Positions 43,501-52,021 of a stretch of DNA of 64,000 nt are shown here, one piece after another. The stretch is from an uncultured candidate division WPS-2 bacterium (GTDB lineage Bacteria > Vulcanimicrobiota > Vulcanimicrobiia > Vulcanimicrobiales > Vulcanimicrobiaceae): the NCBI GenBank assembly GCA_937927945.1, contig CALEYW010000046.1, positions 124,001 through 188,000 on the forward strand, in the 5' to 3' direction. The stretch's first letter is position 1, and the number at the start of each line of letters is the position of its first letter. The notes below the pieces were generated by a model, which saw only the letters and a list, made by a program, of their open reading frames with translations, made no database searches and was not told the DNA's origin. The position numbers were made by a program, and so were the translations under genes.

Positions 43501-46500
43501 ATGCAGACAGGCGTCCGACTCGACGCAGCGCCATCGGTGGTCCGGCCGGCCGTCAACGTTCCGCTCTTCGCCATCCTCGGGACGGGCCTCGTGCTCCGGC
43601 TCCTGTTGATCGGCGGCGAAGGTTTTCACAACGATGTCGCGGCGTTCCAGTCGTGGACGCTCACGTTGCGCGACAACCCCACCTGGGCGTTCTACGCCAA
43701 ATCCGGCTTCGCCGATTATCCACCGGGCTATTTCCTGGTCCTGTGGGTCCTCGCCAAGCTGTACGCGGCGATCTCGCTGATCGTCGGCGATCATGGGTGG
43801 TCGCTGTTGCGCGCCGTCGTCAAGCTGCCGGCGATCGCGATGGACCTGGTCGACGCGGCGGTCGTCTACGCGATCGTGCGGCGCTACGCGAGCGCCGGCA
43901 TCGCGCTCTTCGCCGCCGGGTTCCTCGCGCTCAATCCGGCGGCGATCTACGTCTCCGCGTTTTGGGGACAAATCGACTCGGTCTCGTGGGGGATGGTCCT
44001 GATCGCGGTGTGGTCGCTGCTGCGGGCCGGCGACGACCCGGAGAAGACCGTGCCGCGCATGACCTGGGCGTGGCTGGCCTTCGCCTTCTCGGTGCTGATC
44101 AAACCGCAGGCCGCGACGATCGGACTGCTGTTCCTCGCGTATCCGTTCGCCGCCGCCGACGCCGTCGGTCGCGCGCGCCGGCTGACCGGCACACTGGCCG
44201 GCGTCGGCGCCGCACTCGGCCTCGCGATCGTGTGCGGGCTGCTCTTCCATCCGCAGGCGGACGTGCTTGGCTGGCTGTTCGGCCGTTATCTCTTCGGCAG
44301 CAACGTCTACGCCTACACGACCGTCAACGCGTTCAACTTGTACGCGCTGGTCCAGCACTTCTGGATCCCGGACTCCGAGCCGCTGGTGATCGGCACGTTC
44401 TCGCTGGGCTCGCGGTCGCTGTGGGGCGTGGCCTTGGTCTTCGCCGCGACCGTCCTGATCGTCGGCCGGTATCTGCAGCGGCGCGACGACCGGGCGCTGC
44501 TCGAAGGCGCGATGCTGTGCGCGCTGGCGTTCTTCGTCCTGGCGACCCGCATGCACGAACGGTACATCTACGGCGCCTTTCTGTTGGCGATGCCCCTGAT
44601 CGCGTTCGGCCGAACGGGGCTCGTCTCGTCGGTCGTGCTGACCGTGACGATGTACCTGAACTTGGCCTATTCGCTCGCCTACCAGACCGTGATGGAGAAT
44701 CACGTTGCGGGCGTCGACGCGACCGATCTGTGGCCGGCGATCTCGCACAGCGCGGCGTTCGCGAACGTCGCGCTCTTCTTCTGGCTGGGGTACCGCTATC
44801 TCGGCGCGGCCGGCGAGGCGCCCGACGCGCCCCTCGTTCCGCAGCGCGCTGCGGGCCAGAGCGTTTTGCAGTGGCTGGCCGCGACGGGCCGCGGGTGGTT
44901 CAGTCCTCGCGAAGGGATCGCCACGCTCACCCGCACCGACTGGATGGCGATCGGCGGATTCGTCCTGATCACCTTCGCCGTGGCGATCGTGAACTACGGC
45001 TGGCCTTCCGAGCGCATCTTCGATGAGATCTACTTCGCGCGCGCCGGCGAGGAGTATCTCAAAGGAGTCAACCAGTTCGAGTGGACGCATCCGCCGTTCA
45101 CCAAAGAGATCATCGCTCTTTCGATGTTCCTGTTCGGCGGACTGCACGGCCTGGGCAACACCGGGTACGGGTGGCGCTTCCTCAACATCGTGATCGGCGC
45201 CGTCGAAGTCGGATTCGTCTACGCGTTCGCCAAGCGGCTGACGTCCTCGACGCTCTTCGCCGGGCTCGCGGCGCTGATGATCTCCTTCGACGGTTTCCAC
45301 TTCGTCGAACAGCGGATCGCGACGGGAGAGATCACGATCTCGACGCTGATCGTGATCGTGCTCTACGCGCTCTACCGGTACTGGATCGCCGCGCAGGTGC
45401 GCGTGCAGACGCGGGTGCGGGAACCCTTCGGCGTCCCTTTCTGGATCGCGATCGCGGCCGGGATCCCGGTCGCCGCGGCGTTCACGTGGCTGGTGAACCA
45501 GAACCCGTCCGTGCACAACCCGGAGATCGCCTCGGGGATCGCGCAGTCCAGCGCGACGTGGATCAACACGGACTGGGCCCACAACTTCGAAGGCTCACCG
45601 ATCTACCCGTTCGTCTACTACGCCGGCAGCTACGAGTTCGCTCTGGTCTACGCGTTGCTGGGCGTGTACCTCGTCGCGCGAACGATCGTGCCGCGCTTCC
45701 TGCCCTCGATCGGGCGCCGCATCTCGTATGCCGACGGAACGGTCGTCACGGTGGAGGGCACCAGGGCCCCGGCGGTGCGGCAGCCGCCGTCGGCAATCGA
45801 TCCGCCGGAACTGCGCGTGACGGCAAAGCCCGACGGGACGCTGCAGTATGCGACGCCCGCCGGCACCGCGACGTTCGTCCCGGACGGCTCGATGCAGGTC
45901 GAGGGCGCGGCGATCGTTCGTCCGAATGCGGCACGCACTTGGCTGATCGTCCTGCTCGGTGCGCTCGGTCTCTTGGCGTCGAGCAAATGGAACGGAGCAT
46001 TCGACTTCGCGGTCGTCGGCGCGGTCGTCGTGCTCGTCGTGCTCCAGCGGTACATCCCGGCCCGCGCGCTGTACGGGAATCCGCGCGGCTTCTCGGTCGA
46101 CATCGTGATCGCGCTGATGCTGTTCGTCGGGGCGACGATTTACACGATCACCTACACCCCGTTCTTCGCACTCGGTCACGGCTTCCCCGACATGATCGCG
46201 CTGCAGTGGCAGATGTACTGGTACCACTCGCACGGCGTCGCGAACGCGACGCACCCGTACTCCTCGGGATGGTGGCAGTGGCCGATCATGCAGATCCCGA
46301 TATCGTACTACTATCACGACTTCCGCGTCGGCGCGGCGCTCCAGCAAGGCAGCGCGTGCTGCGTCGCCGAGATCCTGGCGCTTCCGAACCCGCTGGTCTT
46401 CCTGCTCGGCCTCGCCTCCGTGCCGTACGTCGGCTACTTGGCGTGGCGCGAGCGCAACAAAGGCTACGCGCTGCTGGTGATCGCGTACTTCCTACAGTGG

Positions 46501-46788
46501 CTTCCGTGGTCGCGCACGCCGCGGCTGCTCTTCGAGTACCACTTCTTTCCGAACCTCGCGCTGATCGTGCTCTGCAACGCGATCCTGATCCAACGCCTGT
46601 ACCAGAAGTGGAGCGAGCCGAAGCGGAACTGGTACCTCGGCGCCTACGCCGTCGCCGTGATCGGCCTCTTCGCGTACTTCTATCCCGTCCTGGCCGGCGT
46701 GCCGATCACGTACGAGGCCTGGCATGACCGGATGTGGCCCGATCGCTTGGGCATCCCGCACACCAGCTGGATCGTTCCGCCGCACTGA
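43501..46788 (+). CDS. tandem GT-C glycosyltransferase fusion (PMT-like C-terminal half)
   Basis: A 1095-residue membrane protein with some twenty hydrophobic segments. The first half (to about residue 470) is a GT-C type mannosyl- or glycosyltransferase with GFHNDVAAFQSW as its acidic first-loop motif and MHERYIYGAFLLAMPL later. The second half (from about 480) is a protein-mannosyltransferase (GT39) module with IFDEIYFARAGEEYL near residue 508, then FVEQRIATGEITI and the four-helix C-terminal PMT part. GT39 enzymes use a polyprenyl-phosphate sugar outside the membrane. AAGGA seven bases before the ATG supports the start. The fusion is unusual; each half normally forms its own protein. Confidence 0.88.
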   Translation: MQTGVRLDAAPSVVRPAVNVPLFAILGTGLVLRLLLIGGEGFHNDVAAFQSWTLTLRDNPTWAFYAKSGFADYPPGYFLVLWVLAKLYAAISLIVGDHGWSLLRAVVKLPAIAMDLVDAAVVYAIVRRYASAGIALFAAGFLALNPAAIYVSAFWGQIDSVSWGMVLIAVWSLLRAGDDPEKTVPRMTWAWLAFAFSVLIKPQAATIGLLFLAYPFAAADAVGRARRLTGTLAGVGAALGLAIVCGLLFHPQADVLGWLFGRYLFGSNVYAYTTVNAFNLYALVQHFWIPDSEPLVIGTFSLGSRSLWGVALVFAATVLIVGRYLQRRDDRALLEGAMLCALAFFVLATRMHERYIYGAFLLAMPLIAFGRTGLVSSVVLTVTMYLNLAYSLAYQTVMENHVAGVDATDLWPAISHSAAFANVALFFWLGYRYLGAAGEAPDAPLVPQRAAGQSVLQWLAATGRGWFSPREGIATLTRTDWMAIGGFVLITFAVAIVNYGWPSERIFDEIYFARAGEEYLKGVNQFEWTHPPFTKEIIALSMFLFGGLHGLGNTGYGWRFLNIVIGAVEVGFVYAFAKRLTSSTLFAGLAALMISFDGFHFVEQRIATGEITISTLIVIVLYALYRYWIAAQVRVQTRVREPFGVPFWIAIAAGIPVAAAFTWLVNQNPSVHNPEIASGIAQSSATWINTDWAHNFEGSPIYPFVYYAGSYEFALVYALLGVYLVARTIVPRFLPSIGRRISYADGTVVTVEGTRAPAVRQPPSAIDPPELRVTAKPDGTLQYATPAGTATFVPDGSMQVEGAAIVRPNAARTWLIVLLGALGLLASSKWNGAFDFAVVGAVVVLVVLQRYIPARALYGNPRGFSVDIVIALMLFVGATIYTITYTPFFALGHGFPDMIALQWQMYWYHSHGVANATHPYSSGWWQWPIMQIPISYYYHDFRVGAALQQGSACCVAEILALPNPLVFLLGLASVPYVGYLAWRERNKGYALLVIAYFLQWLPWSRTPRLLFEYHFFPNLALIVLCNAILIQRLYQKWSEPKRNWYLGAYAVAVIGLFAYFYPVLAGVPITYEAWHDRMWPDRLGIPHTSWIVPPH

Positions 46789-46801
46789 CGGGAGACGGGC
46801 C

Positions 46802-47743
46802 ATTTCCACCCCGAACGCCGCCATCGACGCGGTCACCGAAGGTCTGGCAGCGAGCGGCTACATCTGTACCCGGCAGATCGCAACCGCCGTCTATCTCGGC
46901 CGCGCTTTGCAGAAGCCGATTCTGGTGGAAGGACCCGCCGGGGTCGGCAAGACCGAACTGGCCAAGGCGGCGGCGCAGTTCCTCGCCGTGCCGCTGATCC
47001 GCATGCAGTGCTACGAGGGCCTCGACGAATCGAAGGCCCTCTACGAATGGAAGTACGGCAAGCAGCTGCTGTACACGCAGATCCTCAAGGACAAATTCGG
47101 TTCCGTCTTCGGCCCCGACGACGATCTCGACGCGGCGATGCGCAAGCTGCACGGCTTCGACGACGTCTTTTTCTCCGAGCCGTTCCTCGAATCGCGCCCG
47201 CTGCTGCGCGCGCTGCGCCAGCCCGCGGGTGCCGTGCTGCTGATCGACGAGGTGGACAAGTCGGATCAGGAGTTCGAAGCGTTTCTGCTCGAGATTCTCT
47301 CCGATTTCCAAGTGACGATCCCGGAGATCGGCACGATATCCGCCGCCGTACCGCCGTTCGTGATCCTCACCTCGAACGGGACCCGCGATTTCGGCGACGC
47401 GCTAAAGCGCCGCTGCCTGCACCTCTCGATCGGTTTTCCGGACGCGCGCTTGGAGGAGCGCATCGTCGACGTGCGCGTGCCGGGCGTCGAACCGCGCCTG
47501 CGGCGGCAGCTGGTCGGGTTCGTGCAGCAGATCCGCGCGCTCGAGCTCAAGAAACTGCCGTCGGTGAGCGAAACGATCGACTGGGCGCGCACTCTGGTCC
47601 TCCTGCATGCGGAGGAACTCGACGTCGACCTCGTCCGCGACACGCTCAACGTGCTGCTCAAGTTCGAAGACGACGTCGTAGCCGTCTCCAACCAAGCCGC
47701 CGAACTGCTGCGCAAAGCGCGCGAAGCGGCGCTGCGCAACTAG
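46802..47743 (+). CDS. MoxR-type AAA+ ATPase
   Basis: A protein of about 313 residues of the MoxR family of AAA+ chaperone ATPases. Walker A is VEGPAGVGKTELAK near residue 45, Walker B LLIDEVDKSDQEF near 149, and the C-terminal lid follows. Family members begin close to AVTEGLAASGYICTRQIA. No ATG, GTG or TTG is in frame at that point: the choices are ATT at 46802 (with GGAG upstream) or ATG at 46724 inside the glycosyltransferase gene (with GAGG upstream). The next gene encodes the VWA partner. The pair probably helps mature a metal enzyme or complex. Confidence 0.9.
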   Translation: MSTPNAAIDAVTEGLAASGYICTRQIATAVYLGRALQKPILVEGPAGVGKTELAKAAAQFLAVPLIRMQCYEGLDESKALYEWKYGKQLLYTQILKDKFGSVFGPDDDLDAAMRKLHGFDDVFFSEPFLESRPLLRALRQPAGAVLLIDEVDKSDQEFEAFLLEILSDFQVTIPEIGTISAAVPPFVILTSNGTRDFGDALKRRCLHLSIGFPDARLEERIVDVRVPGVEPRLRRQLVGFVQQIRALELKKLPSVSETIDWARTLVLLHAEELDVDLVRDTLNVLLKFEDDVVAVSNQAAELLRKAREAALRN

Positions 47744-47748
47744 CGGCC

Positions 47749-49071
47749 ATGTCGTCCCTGAAGAAGCCGATCGTCGGGTTTCTGCAGGCGGCGCGCCGCG
47801 CGGGTTTGCGCATCTCGGTCGCCGAGAGCCTCGACGCCTTCGCGGCGCTCGAGACCGTCGGGTACGCCGACCGCGCGCTGCTCAAGGAGACGCTCGGACT
47901 CGTCCTCGCCAAGACGATCCCCGAGAAGTTCGTCTTCGACGCCTGCTTCGAGCGCTATTTTCAGCGCGACGGCTTGTTCGAACTTCGGCGGGGTGCCGCC
48001 GCGCCGCCGGGCGACCTCTCGCCACTCGCGCGTCTGCTGCTGGCAGGCGACCGCGCAGGTTTGGCTACGGCGCTCGAACGCGCCGCAGCCGAGGTCGGTG
48101 TCGGCGGAATTCGCCTCTTCACGCAAACCGGAAGCTTCACCCAGCGCGTGCTGGACCGCATGGGGATCGAAGCGCTGCTGCGCGACATCGCGCGCCTCCG
48201 CGACGGCGGCGCCGAAGGCGAGCAGACTGCCGAGGCGCTCGAGCGCGGCCGCGAGTACCTGCGCGCCGCCGTGCGCGCTTTCGTCCAGCAGGCGCTCGAC
48301 CTCACGGCTGGGGCCGAGGCGGCGCGCTGGAACCAAGACCCGCGCAACGCGTCGCGGTTCGTAAACCTCGAGCGCAAAGACGTCGAACGAATGCGCGTCG
48401 TCGTGCGGGCGATGGCGAAGCGGATCGCCACCCGCTACGGCCGCAATCGCCGCCGGCGGCGACGCGGTTTCCTCGACGTGCGCGGGACGCTGCGCCGCAA
48501 CATGGGCTATGACGGCGTGCCGTTCGTCACCGCGTGGAAACGCCGCAAGATCGAGAAGCCGCGCGTGATGGTGCTGTGCGACGTGAGCGGCTCGGTCGCC
48601 GCCGTTGCGCAGTTCCTCCTGCTCTTCTTGTACAGTCTGAACGAGGTCGTCTCGGACATTCGCTCGTTCGCGTTCTCGAGCCACCTCATCGAGGTCAGCG
48701 AAACCCTCGAACGAATGACCATCGAAGACGCCGTCGCCAAGATCGTCGCCGACATCGGGTTCCGCTCGTCCGACTACGGCCGCTCGCTGCGCGATTTCGA
48801 GGCGGGCTGGATGGACAAGGTCGATCGCAAGACGACCGTCATCATCATGGGCGACGCGCGCAGCAACTTCACCGCGCCGCGGGTCGAAGTAATGCGAGTC
48901 CTCTACGAACGCGCCAAGCGCGTCGTCTGGCTGAACCCGGAGTCACCGTGGTCGTGGAACATCGGCGACTCCGAGATGCGCCGCTACGCCACCTACTGCC
49001 ACGACGTACGCGAGTTCAGCCGCCTCCGCGACCTCGAACTGCTAGTGAAAGACCTGATCGCCGCTCGCTGA
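47749..49071 (+). CDS. VWA domain-containing CoxE-like protein
   Basis: A 440-residue protein with a von Willebrand A domain in the C-terminal half. The MIDAS site is CDVSGSVAAVAQF near residue 277, with GDARSNF as the third loop. The N-terminal half is helical and ends in a very basic stretch (GRNRRRRRRGFLDVRGTLRR), as in CoxE proteins. It follows the MoxR gene by five bases; MoxR/VWA pairs work together in assembly of metal-containing complexes. Its 3' end overlaps the convergent GNAT gene by 30 bases. Confidence 0.92.
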   Translation: MSSLKKPIVGFLQAARRAGLRISVAESLDAFAALETVGYADRALLKETLGLVLAKTIPEKFVFDACFERYFQRDGLFELRRGAAAPPGDLSPLARLLLAGDRAGLATALERAAAEVGVGGIRLFTQTGSFTQRVLDRMGIEALLRDIARLRDGGAEGEQTAEALERGREYLRAAVRAFVQQALDLTAGAEAARWNQDPRNASRFVNLERKDVERMRVVVRAMAKRIATRYGRNRRRRRRGFLDVRGTLRRNMGYDGVPFVTAWKRRKIEKPRVMVLCDVSGSVAAVAQFLLLFLYSLNEVVSDIRSFAFSSHLIEVSETLERMTIEDAVAKIVADIGFRSSDYGRSLRDFEAGWMDKVDRKTTVIIMGDARSNFTAPRVEVMRVLYERAKRVVWLNPESPWSWNIGDSEMRRYATYCHDVREFSRLRDLELLVKDLIAAR

Positions 49072-49662
49072 CGCGGGCACACGTTGGTGCAAGCCCGCGA
49101 GCTTCTCCTTCGTCGCCGGCCATTCAGCAGCGATGATGGAGAAGTAGACCGTGTCACGCACTCGTCCTGAAGCCGTCACGACGTGTTGGCGGAATGTGCC
49201 CTCTTCGATCGCACCAAGCCGCTTGATTGCCCTACGCGATTGTTCGTTCAGGGCATCGGTCTTGAATTCGACGCGATTCATTTCCAAGGTCTCGAAAGCA
49301 TGGGTCAAAAGGAGCAACTTGGTCTCGGTATTCGCCATAGTGCGCTGATGAGAGGACGTCAGCCACGTCCACCCGATCTCGAGCCGGCGGTTGCGCGAGT
49401 CGATATTGGCATACCGGGTACTTCCGATGACTTGATCGCCGGCTCTATCGACGATCGCGAAAGGCAACGAAACGCCTCGACTCTGCTCTTCGAGCGCCGT
49501 CAAGACGTATACGCGCATATCCTCCTCGGTGGTCACGCCGGTCGGAATCCAGCGCCAGAGTTCCGGGTCCAAACCGACGCGAGCAAGGTCCGCTACGTGA
49601 TCCAGCGTCAAAAGCTCGAGGCGCACGCTGAGGCCGGTGAGCGTCACCGGCTCGACCCTCAT
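49042..49662 (-). CDS. GNAT family acetyltransferase (RimJ/RimL type)
   Basis: A 206-residue acetyltransferase. RLELLTLDHVADLARV near the N-terminus, then VIGSTRYANIDSRNRRLEIGWTWL and FETLEMNRVEFKTDALNEQSRRAIKRLGAIEEG fit the RimJ/RimL branch, which acetylates protein N-termini or small molecules. I chose the ATG at 49662; GTG at 49677 would add five residues. It lies 19 bases from the end of the acyl-CoA synthetase gene and is read in the same direction, downstream of it. Confidence 0.88.
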   Translation of the reverse strand: MRVEPVTLTGLSVRLELLTLDHVADLARVGLDPELWRWIPTGVTTEEDMRVYVLTALEEQSRGVSLPFAIVDRAGDQVIGSTRYANIDSRNRRLEIGWTWLTSSHQRTMANTETKLLLLTHAFETLEMNRVEFKTDALNEQSRRAIKRLGAIEEGTFRQHVVTASGRVRDTVYFSIIAAEWPATKEKLAGLHQRVPASASGDQVFH

Positions 49663-49681
49663 CCCCACAGTTTTCACGGTG

Positions 49682-51295
49682 CTAATTGACCCGTTTCGTG
49701 CGGCCGGACCATTCGCGTTCGCGCAGGACGTATTTCTGGATCTTGCCGGTCGACGTCTTCGGCAGGTCGCCGAACTCGTACGCCTTCGGCACCTTGTACG
49801 CGGCGATCCGTTCACGCGCGAAGAGGCGCAGCTCCTCGGCATCGAGCGTTCGGCCCGGCTTGAGCGTGACGAACGCTTTGGGCACTTCGCCCCACTTCTC
49901 GTCGGGGATCGCGACGACGGCGCATTCCAGCACCGCATCGTGTTCGAGCAGCACCCGTTCGACTTGCACCGTCGAGATGTTCTCCCCACCGCTGATGATC
50001 ACGTCTTTCGCACGGTCGACGATCTCGATGTAGCCGTCCGGGTGGCGCACCGCGATGTCGCCGGAGTGGAACCATCCGCCCGCGAACGCGCGAGCGGTCG
50101 CCTCCGGATCGCCGTAGTAGCCCTTCATCACGTTGTTGCCGCGCATGACGATCTCCCCGTGCGTCGCGCCGTCGGCGGGGACGTCGATCAGGTCGGGATC
50201 GACCACGCGCACGTCGTTTGCGCCGAGCGTTATCATCGGCACCCCCTGCCGGCTGCGAAGCCGGGCCCGGTCGGCGGCGGGAAGCTCGTCCCAAGCCGGG
50301 GTGTGCCACGCCGACTCGGTGATCGGGCCGTACGTTTCGGTCAAGCCGTAGACGTGATGGATCTCGGCGCCGAGCCCTTCGATCTGCGCAATCGTGGTCG
50401 GCGAGGGCGGCGCGCCCGCCGTCGTGACGATCACGCGCCGCGGAAAGGCGACCGTCGCGGGATCGTTCGCCAGCGCGATGAGCACGGTCGGCGCCGCGTT
50501 GAAGTGGGTGACGCCTTCGCGGTGGATGCCGTGGTTGATGCCGTTCGCGTCGACCTTGCGCAAGCAGACGTGCGTCGCGCCGGCGGCCGCGATCGCCCAC
50601 GGAAAGCACCAGCCGTTGCAGTGGAACATCGGCAGCGTCCAGAGATACACGCTCTCCGGCCGCACGTTCGCGTGGAAGATCTCCGCCAGCGCGTTGAGGT
50701 ACGCGCCCCGAAACGTGTACATCACGCCCTTCGGCTTGCCGGTCGTCCCGCTGGTGTAGTTGATCGAGATCGTGTCGTCCTCGTCGCCGCTGCGCGGGAT
50801 CAGCGCCTGCGGATCGGCGCCTGCGAGGAACGCTTCGTAGTCGGGTGGACCGTCAGTCGCCGGACGTTCGCCCGGAGCGGCGACCCGCACTCGCGGCAGG
50901 CGGGATTCGAGCCGCGCGACCAGCGGGTCCAGCTCGTAGTCGTGCAGCAGCAGCGTCGCGCCGCAGTGGCCGAGGATGTAGTCGATCTCTTCGGGAGCCA
51001 AGCGCGTGTTGATGGCGCACAGGACGCCCCCGGCGAGCGGGACCGCGAACGTCGCTTCGAGCGGCATCGCGGTGTTCGGCGAGACCACCGCGACCCGTTC
51101 GCCCCGCCGGATCCCGGCAGCTTGAAGCGCAGCCGCCAGCCGGCGCACGCGCTCGAGAAACTCCGGATACGTGCGTCGAACCGCGCCGTCGACGACGGCG
51201 ATCCGCTCGGGATAGACGAACGCCGCGCGTTCGAGAAAGTCGAACGGGTCCAGTGCGTGCAGATGGACCCTCGGAGCGGACGTCTCGGCGATCAT
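49682..51295 (-). CDS. AMP-dependent fatty-acyl-CoA synthetase
   Basis: A 537-residue adenylate-forming enzyme. The P-loop motif is INYTSGTTGKPKGVM near residue 185, the A5 block is HHVYGLTETYGP, then WFHSGDIAV and DRAKDVIISGGENIS, and the C-terminal Lys is in KTSTGKIQK. It matches the medium/long-chain acyl-CoA synthetase family (a DMSO-degradation DmdB-like layout is also possible). It activates a carboxylic acid with ATP and CoA. The ATG has GAAG-type spacing upstream. It is divergent from the GNAT gene that has the structured leader. Confidence 0.93.
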   Translation of the reverse strand: MIAETSAPRVHLHALDPFDFLERAAFVYPERIAVVDGAVRRTYPEFLERVRRLAAALQAAGIRRGERVAVVSPNTAMPLEATFAVPLAGGVLCAINTRLAPEEIDYILGHCGATLLLHDYELDPLVARLESRLPRVRVAAPGERPATDGPPDYEAFLAGADPQALIPRSGDEDDTISINYTSGTTGKPKGVMYTFRGAYLNALAEIFHANVRPESVYLWTLPMFHCNGWCFPWAIAAAGATHVCLRKVDANGINHGIHREGVTHFNAAPTVLIALANDPATVAFPRRVIVTTAGAPPSPTTIAQIEGLGAEIHHVYGLTETYGPITESAWHTPAWDELPAADRARLRSRQGVPMITLGANDVRVVDPDLIDVPADGATHGEIVMRGNNVMKGYYGDPEATARAFAGGWFHSGDIAVRHPDGYIEIVDRAKDVIISGGENISTVQVERVLLEHDAVLECAVVAIPDEKWGEVPKAFVTLKPGRTLDAEELRLFARERIAAYKVPKAYEFGDLPKTSTGKIQKYVLREREWSGRTKRVN

Positions 51296-51352
51296 GGCTT
51301 CTCCCTCAGAGATCCCGAACCGCCGCTTTCCGCCCGCAGGGGCCCCCAACCC

Positions 51353-51381
51353 TTGCGCTGGGCCGGATCGCATGGTACAAG
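51353..51381 (+). promoter_or_regulatory. candidate promoter of the structured leader
   Basis: TTGCGC (51353-51358) and TACAAG (51376-51381) are spaced 17 bases apart. Transcription from 6-9 bases past the -10 box would begin at about 51388-51390, next to an ATG at 51390. The resulting RNA would be about 135 bases up to the terminator. Confidence 0.4.
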
Positions 51382-51389
51382 CAACGGAC

Positions 51390-51464
51390 ATGTTCCGCGA
51401 CCGCCTGCACCGACCGCCGAGGAGCCCCATGCATTCCGCATCGGGTTCGCTTCGCGCTGGGTGA
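51390..51464 (+). CDS. possible 24-residue leader peptide
   Basis: An ATG at the proposed transcription start opens a 24-codon frame that ends in TGA at 51462-51464. It encodes an Arg-rich peptide (five Arg; MFRDRLHRPPRSPM at the start). The stop lies in and just after the loop of the large hairpin at 51444-51473, so a translating ribosome would unfold that hairpin. No ribosome binding site is seen, so it would be read from a leaderless mRNA. Small frames of this size arise by chance; only its position speaks for it. Confidence 0.25.
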   Translation: MFRDRLHRPPRSPMHSASGSLRAG

Positions 51465-51523
51465 AGACGAACCGGACGACAGAACTGCATGGGCGCGCCG
51501 ACGGACGGCGCGCTTTTTCTTTT
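51426..51523 (+). ncRNA. structured leader with terminator (attenuator-like)
   Basis: Nested helices can be drawn: outer CCCATGCA (51426-51433) with TGCATGGG (51486-51493), and inner GGTTCGCTTC (51444-51453) with GAAG-A-CGAACC (51463-51473), a ten-base-pair stem with one bulged A and a nine-base loop. TCC/GGA may pair in between. The outer helix shares base 51493 with the first pair of the terminator stem, so the two compete at least slightly. The whole lies in the 241-base gap upstream of a GNAT gene. It matches no riboswitch consensus that I can recall. It could be a small RNA, a riboswitch or a peptide-controlled attenuator. Confidence 0.45.
51493..51523 (+). terminator. intrinsic terminator ahead of GNAT gene
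   Basis: A perfect stem GCGCGCCG/CGGCGCGC with an ACGGA loop is followed by TTTTTCTTTT. This is a strong Rho-independent terminator. It lies only 13 bases before the GNAT start codon and just before its GGAG ribosome binding site, so read-through must be needed for expression unless another promoter lies within. Confidence 0.85.
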
Positions 51524-51536
51524 GTTGGAGCCATCC

Positions 51537-52004
51537 ATGGTAGAACCGTACGGCCGCGTCCATCTGCGGCAAGCCGATCGTTTCGATGTTGCCGCCCTCG
51601 CCAGACTGCGCGTCGAAGCGCTCGTCGAGATGGATTTGCTTGCGCCGGCCGACTGCGCGACGTTCACGCCGCGCGCGCTGGCGGAATTGTGGCGCCTCTA
51701 CACGACCGACTCGGCCGCGTCGTGGCTGCTGTGCGCCGACGGCGTCGCTGTCGGATGCGCGTCCGTCGTCTTCTGGCAGCGTCTGCCGTATCCGGGCACG
51801 TCGCTGCACGCCGAGCTCGCGGGAGTCTACGTTGCGCCGGAGTACCGTCGCCGCGGCTATGCTTCCGAACTGATCTCCGAGACGCTGGCTACCGCCCGCG
51901 CGCGCGGCGTCCGGCGCATCGTGCTGCAGCCGACGGCGCAGAACCGCGCGCTCTACCGGGGCTTCGGGTTCGACGACTCCGGACAACTCCGGCTCTCGCC
52001 GTGA
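51537..52004 (+). CDS. GNAT family N-acetyltransferase
   Basis: A 155-residue GNAT enzyme. The acetyl-CoA loop reads EYRRRGYASELISETL, followed by ARGVRRIVLQPTAQNRALYRGFGF, the usual last part of the fold. HLRQADRFDVAALARLRVE starts the domain. The substrate is unknown. GGAG six bases upstream of the ATG supports the start. It is preceded directly by a strong terminator and a structured leader, which suggests conditional expression. Confidence 0.9.
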   Translation: MVEPYGRVHLRQADRFDVAALARLRVEALVEMDLLAPADCATFTPRALAELWRLYTTDSAASWLLCADGVAVGCASVVFWQRLPYPGTSLHAELAGVYVAPEYRRRGYASELISETLATARARGVRRIVLQPTAQNRALYRGFGFDDSGQLRLSP

Positions 52005-52021
52005 ACGGACCCGGACGGTCG

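Noticed and set aside
42679..45582. 967-codon minus-strand frame opposite the glycosyltransferase and amine oxidase genes.
   Set aside because: Highly charged, low-complexity product typical of antisense shadows; the plus strand has clear families.
51426..51523. Mini-ykkC (guanidine-II) riboswitch, because the terminator loop contains ACGG.
   Set aside because: That class needs two small hairpins with ACGR loops; the second hairpin here has a different loop and an outer helix.
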